From Aphrocallistes beatrix (Eukaryota > Porifera > Hexactinellida > Sceptrulophora > Aphrocallistidae), in contig OY725489.1 in NCBI GenBank assembly GCA_963281255.1, positions 620,001-684,000 on the forward strand: a DNA stretch of 64,000 nt, in the 5' to 3' direction. The notes beneath the pieces were generated by a model. It was not told the DNA's origin. It did no database searches and saw nothing but the letters and a program-made list of their open reading frames with translations. This document shows, in pieces, positions 20,601-30,400 of this stretch. Both the position numbers and the translations under genes were made by a program. The first letter of the stretch is position 1. Each line of letters opens with the position of its first letter.

Positions 20601-21956
20601 CACCGTTATAATCTCCACTCCACTTCTCCAATAATTTAATTGCGTTCTGTTTGACCATTAAAACGTGCGAGACACATCAAGCATCCTGTAACTACATCCC
20701 TGCCATAATCCATCCTCACTCAATCTGAAGGAAGGTGTTATGTCTCTACCATGACAGGAGCTGGTATATTTCCTTTCCATCACAGACGACAGCTTGTTAA
20801 TTAATTATATTGAATTATGCTCCCACCTTATTCTTGCACTTCAGTATTCTTTGTGGTGTGATTTGTATATTATCACATCCATTACAGATATTAGTGAAAT
20901 ATCAATAATTTCTCAATTCTAAAGCGTAGTGAAGTCATGAATGACTGATAATGATTCAAAACCATTGACATTGAGACGAGTCGAATAATTTAGTGCAGCT
21001 GCTGTGTAGGAGTTGCCTTATGCCATGATCATGATGTGTGTACGTACGTCTGTCTGCTCGCTCCTGGACATTCTATTGGACCAAATTAACTAAATCTGAA
21101 CCATTCCTTATATGGTAGAGATTTGAACCTGGGTCCAAATTATGAAATATTCTCACACCTTTTCTCAAAAGGTGTCAAACTGTCTTAGCCAATCAGAATC
21201 CAGATTTAACACAGTTGGCTTTCATTTTATTGAGGAGTTGGGATTAGATCTAACTCAATGCATGAATCACAATGACTCCCTAAACCAGCGGTTTTCAACC
21301 TTTTTTCACTGTGTACCCCCTATATCAATTTTCCTATATTATGTGGACCCCCTCCTATTAACCGTAATACAAAATTTGAATCCCCTGATATCTTCTGTGG
21401 ACCACTAAGGGGTCCATGGACCCCAGGTTGGGAACCACTGCCCTAAACTGATTGGTTGGCATCTAAAACTCAATTAAGGATGTACGTATATTATGCAAAT
21501 GCCCTACGAGTCACTTAATGGAGCTACGTTATCAGCAGGGTTTCATCCAGCTTTCCAAAGTCATACGCCTAAATGGACGCCACCATTTTTCTACGCGCCT
21601 AGACTCATTTTTAGATACCATTTGTATATATGTTTTATGCCGCGCGCCTAGCCTCAAAAAATCATACGCCTAATTATGATCCATGGGATCAAATACGCGC
21701 CTCTAGGCGCGCCCAGTACGCCTGGATGAAAGCCTTATCAGTCTGTCAACTGACATTTTACACAATGTTTCGTCTAGGTATCATCGATCCTACTAAAGTG
21801 GTGCGCACAGCCCTCGTAGATGCTTCTAGTGTCGCTTCTCTCCTCACCACAGCCGAGTGTGTCGTGGCAGAACTGCCAAAGCAAGACCCCCAAATGCCAG
21901 CCGCAGGCATGGGAGGCATGGGGGGCATGGGGGGAATGGGTGGCGATATGATGTAG
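17623..21956 (+). CDS. HSPD1: Mitochondrial chaperonin HSP60, C-terminal half (5' exons not found)
   Basis: Three exons are supported: 17623-17968, 18638-18971 and 21778-21956 (stop TAG). They encode about 285 residues. Exon 1 begins [20 protein letters not shown] and includes [20 protein letters not shown]. Exon 2 has [20 protein letters not shown] and the [12 protein letters not shown] motif. Exon 3 has [13 protein letters not shown] and ends in the typical GGM repeats. This corresponds to roughly the second half of an animal HSP60 (apical domain end, intermediate and equatorial regions); the usual length is about 570. The first exon opens with a split codon after a real acceptor, so coding sequence should lie upstream, but none is recognised in the preceding 17 kb. 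HSP60 folds matrix proteins with HSP10, encoded 0.6 kb downstream. The last intron (18972-21777) holds four MITEs. Confidence 0.9.
19024..19196. mobile_element. M1 MITE in the HSP60 intron
   Basis: A 173-bp element with inverted ends CAGTCGACTCCGCTTAAT, flanked by TA on both sides (19022-19023, 19197-19198). It lies 52 bp after the splice donor. The internal sequence matches the other M1 copies (AATAGCTCTCACACATAGAA, then ATATTTTCGGTTAATAGGG). Confidence 0.88.
20258..20527. mobile_element. hAT-type MITE in the HSP60 intron
   Basis: A 270-bp element. The ends are related inverted repeats around GACATTTCGTCGCA (left) and its mirror TGCGACGAAGTGTC (right). The 8-bp sequence ACGTCATT flanks both sides (20250-20257 and 20528-20535). 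Confidence 0.8.
21286..21440. mobile_element. hAT-type MITE (CAGCGGTT ends) in the HSP60 intron
   Basis: A 155-bp element with ends CAGCGGTTTTCAACC and GGTTGGGAACCACTG, a classical hAT terminus. It is flanked by the perfect 8-bp duplication CCCTAAAC (21278-21285 and 21441-21448). It belongs to the same family as 28665-28807 and the fragment at 54246-54293. Confidence 0.92.
21536..21733. mobile_element. hAT-type MITE ending 44 bp before HSP60 exon 3
   Basis: A 198-bp element with inverted ends around GGTTTCATCCAG / CTGGATGAAAGC. The flanks are GTTATCAG (21528-21535) and CTTATCAG (21734-21741), 7 of 8 matching. It contains repeated ACGCGCCTAG-like words. It leaves only 44 bp for the 3' splice site of the intron. 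Confidence 0.75.
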
Positions 21957-22513
21957 CGAACCAATAAGGACCAATCAGATAGTTTTGTCTAGAATTAGTG
22001 GCTAATTTTAGGACAATACAACTCGCTATTAGCAGTCGTATGTTTTGATTTAGAATTCTTCCAATTTAGAACTAATTTTTATATTTTTTCAATCTGTGTT
22101 GTCACTTCGATACTTCAGATAAATTAGTGGATATTTTCCCGTCTATAATTTCCTTTGAAAAAAGGAATTTCGTCAGCAATTAGAATGCGAATTGTTTATT
22201 GAGGAGTCTTTTGTAATTAAAATTAATTGTCTCTTTCAGCTGGAAATTCCTGACTAATCCTTTGATTTCCGCTGTGACTAAATTGCACAAATATTTCCAA
22301 CCAAAAGCATTCTAATCCGATTAGCCAATCAAGTGTCCTCGACAGTATTTAATTCGATTGTTTTCACACCTACAAACCACTTTTAGCATAGGATGTTGTT
22401 CCCGCTTATAATTCTTGTATTAATGATATGCTATACAATCAATTTATTATTTTCTCTAAAGCTTCCTAAGCATTAGCTTTATTTCATCTTTTATTCAGAA
22501 TTCAGGAGCAAAA

Positions 22514-23750
22514 ATGGTGAGGAGTAATCACATGCATTTAATCATTGTTTCAATTTTTTCTTTGACTTCTTTTATTACTGTTACCTCAACTTTTATCAGA
22601 AAATAATTGCTGAACCTTTTTCTTTTAAAATTAAATTCATATGTATTTTGCTCCATCAACTCGTGATATCGATGATTTCCCCTGAACTACTTCATTTCCT
22701 TAAACATTTATTTCAAGTATTGTTCCTTCTTTCTCTAGTCTGCTTTCAAGAAATTCTTGCCTTTGTTCGACCGTGTTTTGGTTAGAAGAGCTCCTATGGA
22801 GACGGTAAGTAATTCTCCCAGACAGCCAGATCATTAGAAATCCATGTATTATGCCTACGAGCAATTGTGTCCTTCCATTACTTGTTAGTAACACATTCCC
22901 ACTTCCTCTAACATACTACTTGAGGTCATTGAGACTAGCTTTTTATGTAACCAACTGCGATCAACTCATTTTAGAGATTTCAATTAGTGTTTCCTTATTA
23001 GAGATATCTTCGATTTAGATAAAACTTGTATTTTGAGCTCTCTCACCTGTTACTTGGTAACTTTTCCATTTACATTTCCTTTTCCAGCAAGGATTTATCG
23101 TGTTTGAATACCTCCGCGATTGAAGTTTTGTCTCGCAATTACTTTCCTCTTATAAAGCTATCCACAAAGTTCAAAGCGGTTTTCACATAAGTAATTATTT
23201 CCTTTCGCAACAAGGTTCATGTATTTTTTTAATCTTTTTTGCAACAAGTTCTCAAAGTACCTACTTCCCTTCTGTATAATATGTCTGTGGCATTATGTCT
23301 CAATTGCAGATGGCATGGTGGCATACGGAGTGTATAAGGTCATATGTTGCAACTTCTTTCTAAATCCTTTCAATTATCTAGCAAACAAAAGGTGGACTTT
23401 TTATCCCAGAAAAAGCACAAAATAAGACGAATCGAGCGACGGTCGTAGCGTTTGGGCCCGGAAAGAGAGATGAGGTGAGAGTTGTGAATCAGCTGACTGC
23501 TACAAGACAGCTTTTAACGCTTTTTTATTTCTTTAGAACGGAAAAATAATTCCTTTGTCAGTCGGAATCGACGAAGATGTTCTGGTACCAGAGTATGGCG
23601 GCACTAAAATAAATTTAGAGCAAGAAGTGAGTTAAAATCTCGTACGATTTTTGACATTTCTTTTTTTAAGTAATTTACTGAACATTCTATTTTTAGGAAT
23701 TTATATTATTTCGGGATTCAGATTTTCTCGGCAAGTTCGCCGCGACATAG
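22514..23750 (+). CDS. HSPE1: Mitochondrial co-chaperonin HSP10
   Basis: Five exons: 22514-22516 (only the ATG), 22739-22804, 23382-23474, 23537-23626 and 23697-23750, all with GT-AG junctions and consistent phase. They encode 101 residues, the normal length. Motifs include FKKFLPLFDRVLVRRAPMET, TKGGLFIPEKAQNKTNRATV, VAFGPGKRDE, a mobile-loop region, DVLVPEYGGTKINL and FILFRDSDFLGKF. HSP10 caps the HSP60 ring in the mitochondrial matrix. It lies 557 bp downstream of HSP60 on the same strand; in vertebrates the pair is head to head. The first intron directly follows the start codon. Confidence 0.95.
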
Positions 23751-24581
23751 CACAGTGTTGCTAAGAGACGCTAATAGAAGATAGATATGTACTAATTTAA
23801 TGCAACAACCCCACTTAAAATAAGACAATATTTTCTTGAAACTCGATTTAGTTTTGTACTTTAGTTATTCTAGAATCTTATAATGAATAATAAATCATTA
23901 AATCTAGTCACACTACTGCACTCATTTTAAGTTAAACTTGAGGGTACTTTACTCTCCAAGTTTCAGAATTTAAAAAACCAAAAAAGATCACTTTGGAGGA
24001 AAATAAAGTTGAAATTTGTAGTTTTGTACCAAAAAGCTCACAAGATAGGGATTTTTAAAAATGTTGATTGGCCACTTGGATAAGAAAACAAAACAACCAA
24101 TTACAACTAAAAATTTCAACATTATTTTCATCCAAAAGTGGGCCTTTTTGGTATTTTTATATTTTGAACCTTGCAGGGTAAATTCGCTTAATTGATAACC
24201 TTGTGTCTACTGAAGACATTTCAATCCACGATTTCTTTGAATTTTTCTTTATTTCAGCTGATTTAATTGCATTATTAGTAAACACTTGCAACTTCTAAAA
24301 GTGACACTTTTCTGGCATTTAATTCAAATTAATTTCTACTCTGATTGATTCCTGTCATAACTTGATGGTTACTTCCATATAAGGGCAAGTGAAATTATGC
24401 TTTGGAAGTGGGAAACACTTCTATTTCTGGAAGGTGATTCGTTTCTAACACTTTTCACGGTTTCCCGAGAGTGCGATAGGAAAACAAATATAATATTTAC
24501 GCATTTTATTCAATTTTCACACCTCTAACATTGGATAATATTAGTATAAATTACAAATAATAACACAGCGCAACACGAATC
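23751..24581. other. Intergenic region HSP10 to HP1
   Basis: AT-rich. The segment 23940-24180 (ACTTTGGAGGAAAATAAAG; AAAAGTGGGCCTTTTTGG) resembles 39000-39230 and 5575-5690, so it is probably a diverged repeat. A TATAAA at 24545-24550 lies 32 bp before the HP1 start codon and could be a TATA box, which would give a very short leader. Confidence 0.5.
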
Positions 24582-25142
24582 ATGTCAACCAAGAAGACCA
24601 GTACTGGAAAGAAAAAACGGCGCCGCAGCCCTAGTCCCAAGTTCGAATCTGAGGACGAAGAGATCTACAGCGTGGAGAAGATAGTCGATAAAAGGATCGT
24701 GGGAGGGAAAGTCGAGTATTTCCTGAAGTGGAAGGGATTTGGGTCGGCAGATAACACATGGGAGCCTGAAGAGAATCTCGACTGCAGTAATCTGATCGAA
24801 GAATTCGAACGGAATTTGAAAGCGAAAAAAGTTAAAATCGAACAACCTAAATTATTAGGTGAAGGGAAAAGCCCCACGAAAGCTATCCCCACCAGTTCAG
24901 AGATTGATGAAAAGATCGGTTTCGCCCGTGGGCTCGACCCAGAGAGGATAATCGGAGCTACGGAACAGGACGGCAACATTATATTCCTTATAAAATGGAA
25001 GGGATCGGACGAAAATGACCTCGTCCCGGCTTCAGAAGCGAATATTAAATGCCCACAAGTTGTCATCAAGTTCTACGAATCCAAGCTCACTTGGCACGAA
25101 GCGAAGGATGATGATGAGACAGCCAACGTCTCGGAAAAGTAA
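24582..25142 (+). CDS. Heterochromatin protein 1 (chromobox CBX1/3/5 type)
   Basis: An intact 186-residue, single-exon ORF. It has a basic Ser/Lys N-tail with an acidic patch, then a chromodomain at about 28-80 ([36 protein letters not shown]). The three aromatic-cage positions (Tyr, Trp, Phe) are present for binding methylated H3K9. A short hinge follows. The chromoshadow domain is at about 113-172 ([46 protein letters not shown]), which dimerises and binds PxVxL partners. It acts in heterochromatin in the nucleus. Animal HP1 genes usually have introns; this one has none, as with several neighbours. Which paralogue (alpha, beta or gamma) cannot be told. Confidence 0.96.
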   Translation: MSTKKTSTGKKKRRRSPSPKFESEDEEIYSVEKIVDKRIVGGKVEYFLKWKGFGSADNTWEPEENLDCSNLIEEFERNLKAKKVKIEQPKLLGEGKSPTKAIPTSSEIDEKIGFARGLDPERIIGATEQDGNIIFLIKWKGSDENDLVPASEANIKCPQVVIKFYESKLTWHEAKDDDETANVSEK

Positions 25143-25380
25143 TTTAGTTTTCTACTCAGTCTTACACAGGTTTCCCTCATCAGTTTTTAGCACAGAAAGA
25201 ATCTTAATTATTAATGATTGCGCAATGCTTAATTGACTGCATTTAGAATTGATTTATTGAGTTACTTAAATTATATCATTGAAATGTCTACAAATACGGA
25301 CTCTACGTGAACGGTTCGTAAGCGTTGGGATGATTTTGATAGAGGAACTGGACAAGATTTCGTAATTTTTGGGTGTAGGG

Positions 25381-25705
25381 CAGTGGCGGGCAACCTTAAT
25401 CCTTAAGTGGGCCACAATTAGGGTCTCGCGGGCCCCAAATCTGTCAGTTCTTGTATGGTCACATCACCATGGCCGTAGCAAGAACTGACATTAGAAACCT
25501 ACATGGAAGCAATGTAACAACTAAAATTATACTTATAAAAGCAAAAATAAATTGAATCATTATATAATGATTAAAGAAAATAAATTGATATTCACATCAA
25601 TTTCACACCAAAATTAGGCGGGCCTATTTTGTATTACAATCACTAACACGCGGGGTCCATAATAGTGTTTTGGAAGAGTCGCGGGGCCCAGGTTGCCCAC
25701 TGCTG
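25381..25705. mobile_element. hAT-type MITE between HP1 and NAA40
   Basis: A 325-bp element with ends CAGTGGCGGGCAACC and GGTTGCCCACTGCTG. The flanks GTGTAGGG (25373-25380) and ATGTAGGG (25706-25713) match at 7 of 8 positions. The subterminal GTGGGCCACAATTAGGG / GTCGCGGGGCCC segments are also partly inverted. Confidence 0.82.
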
Positions 25706-26000
25706 ATGTAGGGCCTTTGGAAAGTAGTTTTTGATGTTCGAAAATTTGGTGCGGATAAAGGCCTATCGATTTTATACATATCTGATCTAAATTATTCATT
25801 TTGTTCGTCGAAAGTTTGAAGCGACAGACAAGACAATTATCTGCTTACGTAGCTCTGTAGCTCTCATCCACTCAGTAATTGCGCTGACTTAGAATTGACA
25901 GGCAAATGTGAAAATGAATTGATTATATTTTGACATCGTTAGTTTCATTTGTCACAGTTATAATTGAACCGAAGTTGAACAACATTGGATTGTTGTGTCA

Positions 26001-26010
26001 ATATATAAAT
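26001..26010 (+). promoter_or_regulatory. Possible TATA box of NAA40
   Basis: ATATATAAAT lies 65 bases before the NAA40 start codon in an otherwise unremarkable leader. The position suits a TATA box, but the region is AT-rich and this may be chance. Confidence 0.3.
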
Positions 26011-26074
26011 GCTAGAAGTATGCTGAACCATGTATCATTGCTAAAGTTAACTGAATTGTCCGTTGTACGATAGA

Positions 26075-26677
26075 ATGAGTGCTGGAATGAGTAAGAGAAT
26101 GGAAGTCAGAGAAGCTAGAAAGAGAGTAAAGACTGCCAATGCAGTAGAAAACCCGTTAGATGGCGTTCAGATCAATTTACCTGATCAAAACTACTCCATT
26201 AGTTCTCAGAAAATGTCAAAAAGACCTTTGTCCATTCAAAACTGGGTTTTTGAAACGATAAAAGCGAATGTTTCGCATTTCTATGACGATTCCTGTCCGT
26301 GGAGTGATGCGGACAAGAGAACTGAGATATTGCATCCGGAAATGTGGAATGTTTTAATTAATTTCGAATGTTCTCCTGTGGGTTTCGCGAATTTCCGCTT
26401 TGACATGGATGATAAGTCCGATGTCCTGTACCTATACGAGGTGCACGTAGTTCAGTCTTCGCAGAGGAAAGGAATTGGAAGAATCCTAATGAGTGCTGTG
26501 GAACAGATCTGTGTGAGGAATCAGTTGAGTAAGGTTGTTCTCACGAGTCACAAGGGAAATGTCTCTTCTCAAAAGTTCTTTAGAAATAAACTAGAGTATG
26601 TTGATGACGTAACCTCTCCGATAGGAGAACCGGTCTCTTACGAGATTCTTAGTAAGTCTGTCAGTCTTATGAGCTGA
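26075..26677 (+). CDS. NAA40: N-alpha-acetyltransferase 40 (NatD)
   Basis: A single-exon ORF of 200 residues from the first ATG (26075). Codons before it in frame begin with TTG, which I do not accept as a start here. Downstream ATGs at 26087 and 26099 are also possible. The GNAT fold is visible: NWVFETIKANVSHFYDDSCP, then WSDADKR, FANFRFDMDDKSDVLYLYEV (beta4-beta5 region), the acetyl-CoA loop QRKGIGRIL, the helix LSKVVLTSHKGNVSSQKFFR, and a C-terminal SYEIL. NatD acetylates the N-terminus of histones H4 and H2A, selecting SGRGK; this specificity is family knowledge. The vertebrate Gly/His/Cys-rich tail is missing. Confidence 0.92.
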   Translation: MSAGMSKRMEVREARKRVKTANAVENPLDGVQINLPDQNYSISSQKMSKRPLSIQNWVFETIKANVSHFYDDSCPWSDADKRTEILHPEMWNVLINFECSPVGFANFRFDMDDKSDVLYLYEVHVVQSSQRKGIGRILMSAVEQICVRNQLSKVVLTSHKGNVSSQKFFRNKLEYVDDVTSPIGEPVSYEILSKSVSLMS

Positions 26678-26754
26678 CAGAAATTCCCACAGAAGATTAT
26701 TTTATTTAGAAATTGATTTTACTGACATTATTTGAATGAAGAAATATCAAACTA

Positions 26755-26926
26755 CAGTCGACTCCGCTTAATTGGGTCACATCGGTAGGAGGACATTTTG
26801 CCCCTATTAACTGAAAATATTTTTTATTAGCTTCTGTGTGTGTGAGCTATTCCTCTCCTGCCAAAAAGTGGACCGATTAAGCGGTTGACCCGATTAAACA
26901 GTGACCCTATTAAGCGGAGTCGACTG
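26755..26926. mobile_element. M1 MITE downstream of NAA40
   Basis: A 172-bp copy with CAGTCGACTCCGCTTAAT ends and TA flanks (26753-26754, 26927-26928). It is in reverse orientation to 19024-19196. The remaining 26927-27430 is AT-rich, with only a short unconvincing open frame. Confidence 0.88.
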
Positions 26927-27430
26927 TATTACACTTTTCTTATTTTATTTTGTGATATCATTTCTATTGCGATTATGAAATAATATTTATGCATATATGT
27001 ATATTTATGCAAATGGATTTTTTAGCAATTCCTAGGGCCCTCCAAAGATTAGCTAACAAATTACTATCCTGGACAAAACCCAGAAAATGTACAAACAGGA
27101 CATTACCCAACAAACAAAACAGTCATGGACAATTAGACAATAAAATTTTTGTGATTCTAAGAGAGCGAACTGAATTATATTCGAGCTCATCTTTCAAATT
27201 GAGATAATTGCTGAATAGGATTAGAAAGTGATTTCTTATCACTATAGACTCCTGACGCGATAACTTATTACACTTTATAATCTTCAACATACGTACAAAT
27301 TGAATGTAAAATTCTTAAAAACTGCCCTGTATCAGATTGTGACATGACACAGGAATTATAGTCGTAATCTTTCATATAAAACTGCACAGAATCAACTGTG
27401 CATTAATGCTATTAACCATTCAACTGATAA

Positions 27431-30400
27431 ATGTCTAAGCAGAGTAGTGGCATGAACTTTGATCGCGTGAAGAGTGAGTGGAAGACTGAGTCACCTTCCA
27501 CCGACACTCCCCAAATGAACGGAGGAGCACAGCCATACGAAACACCCTCGTACCCCCCTCCCCCTCATCAGCCGTCGTATGGCGCCATGGGAGGGATGGC
27601 AGGGGTGCAAGGGATGGACCAACCCCCACCCCCCGTTCGGCTGGGGAGAGGAGCCCTGCCTGCCTCCTCTCAGAGTGCAGGGCCCGTGGGGTGGAGTGGT
27701 GGCGCCCAGCCCACCCACCCCGTGACAACATCCCCCGCCGGAAACGTAAGTATAGACACATTCTGTAACTTAACATACAACCCTCTCCCAATGTTAATGA
27801 GATTAGTTCTAAATCCATGTCCATCATCTCACTGCTTGAGATCCATTAGAGTTTTTCTTTATTTTTATATTTAAATCCACTTTCGATCGGACTCTTGTAC
27901 CGTAAAAAATGTGTAGGATTCTCAGAATGGGTTTTCATGAAAAGTTACTAATTCTGTATAAACTAAAGACAAATCTTCGAAGGTGTTATATTTGCTTTGT
28001 GTATCAAACTGTTTTATTTATCAGAGTTCGATATTTTGAATTCTCACACCACGTGATTGAGACTGTTGTGTGAGAGTAACCATGGATGCTGATATAATGT
28101 ATCTTTAGGAGGAAGAAGGATTTGATCCAGGCAATGCGTCCTATCTCCGCAAACTGCTCCGAACCGAGTTAGTCCAGAACAACAACCAAATCGAGATAAT
28201 CCGAAACGACCCTACATCCCCCCTCTACTCCGTGAAGAGCTTCGATGAGTTGAATCTCCCGAAAACCCTCCTCGACGGGGTCTACGGAATGGGATTCAAT
28301 AAACCCAGCAAAATCCAAGAAACTGCTCTTCCCATTTTGCTCACAAACCCGCCCTGTAATCTGATTGCGCAGTCTCAGAGTGGAACAGGAAAAACCGCCG
28401 CGTTCGTTCTCTCGATGTTGACCCGAGTGAACCCCGGACAACATTTCCCTCAGGTCTTGTGCCTGTCCCCCACCTACGATCTGGCGAGACAGACAGGAGA
28501 GGTAACTTAGTGTGTGTCTATGTTGTGTTTGTAGAGGTGTGAATGGTGGCATTGGCGCAACTAAGTTCTGTTCATACATGCCAACCTCAGCCACGATAAA
28601 AGCGAGATGCAGCGTTGAATTTCGTGGGACATTGCGTGACGCATATAAAATATTATACATAGACCAGTGGTTCCCAACCTGGGGTCCATGGACCCCTTAG
28701 TGGTCCACAGGATTCGAAATTTTGTATTACGGTTAATAGGAGGGGTCCACAGAATATAGGAAAACTGATATAGGGGGTCCACAGTCAAAAAAGGTTGAAA
28801 ACCGCTGACATAGACTAAAAAAAGCGGGACACTCGAGAAAATTAGCTCAATAGAAGAGTGAAAAAGCGGGACAGTTGGCATATATGCCTGTTCACTGGCA
28901 AACCCAGGCGATACGTTCCCCCTAAAGTGGTCCTTTTAATGGTCTGTTGTATGGTATTCTAAGGTACTAGTCAAATTAACCATGGATGTTCATCTTGCGT
29001 GGTATTGTGAGGTAACACTAATCCTTTGATCATGATGCCATCATTGCATAGTTCTAATTTATACAATGACTTTCCATTTGAGTGCTGATACTTGTATGTT
29101 TTTCCTAATCTAAATAGTGTATTGTGCCACTACCTGCAGGGACCTGATTATTGACTAAACTACTTAATACTATTTAGAGCAGGGAAAACATACAAGTATC
29201 ACCACTCAAATGGAAAGTCAATGTATAAATTAGAACTATGTAAATGATCGCATCATGATCACAGGATTAGTGTTGCCTCAGAATACCACGCAAGATGAAC
29301 ATCCATGGTTAATTTGACTGAGTAGCTCAGAATACCACGGTGCCTCAGAATATCATGCATCAGGTCTCATTGCGATATTTACGTTTATCCATCCCAGACA
29401 ATTATTGGACAGGTAACTGGACAAACTTGATTAAAACAATAATTATATTTCACTTCGGCATTCAATAACCTTGCTAAATCCATGAATTTATTTGTATGGA
29501 ACTTATTGGGTAGAGCGTAATAGACATGAGATTAGTTGATGACTGAAATGGTTTTGGGTGAGACAGTTATAACCACAAAGTTCTGAACATTAGACAGTTA
29601 TAACCACAAAGTTCTGAACATTAGACAGTGTCTGAAAGGCACTAATCAGACAAATCTGAGGGATTTTATTGGCTGTTTTGATTATTGGTCATGTTTAAAT
29701 CGTTGATGAATATTCGCAGGCATTGACATATCAATGCATTGTGCATTGTAACATCTGCTGAAGCGATTTATTAGTCGAAAGTTCGGCTGAATTTTTAAAG
29801 TGGTTTATTAATATATACATAAACCTATTAGACAAGATTCTCCGAGAAAGAGCAACTTTTCGTCGATTTGAGAATGTCAATATTTCTTAACGGTAATAAA
29901 AATGTTGCTTTCTAAACGCCATTTTTTACCCTCTTCAAGTAAAACTTCACATTTATTTAAACCCGATTCGGACTAGGGATATTGCTAACTCATTTTGGGC
30001 GGGGAAACCCTAAAAATGCGGAGTCTATTCTATAAATAGAATTGACCCCTAAGCAAAATCGGGTTTAATTCTCATCCATGGTCCAGGTGCTGCTACAGAT
30101 GGGGAAGTACCTCACTGACATTAAAGTAATCTTCGCCCTGAAAGGAGAGCACAGATTTCCTGCCCGGCACCAGATCACAGAGCAAGTCATCATCGGAACT
30201 CCAGGCACGACTCTAGATTGGATCAAAAGAAAATATTTCGATCCTTCCGCCATTGTCATGTTTGTATTGGATGAAGCTGACGTAATGATAGCAACACAAG
30301 GTCACCAGGATCAAACTGTAAGAATGTGTTGTTGTTGTTGTTGTTTGTTTGTTTGTTTGGTTGTTTGTTTATGTTGACAGTAATAGCCACTAGGTCCAAA

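Noticed and set aside
26989..27207. 72-codon frame between NAA40 and DDX19
   Set aside because: No homologue, no splice partner and ordinary AT-rich composition.
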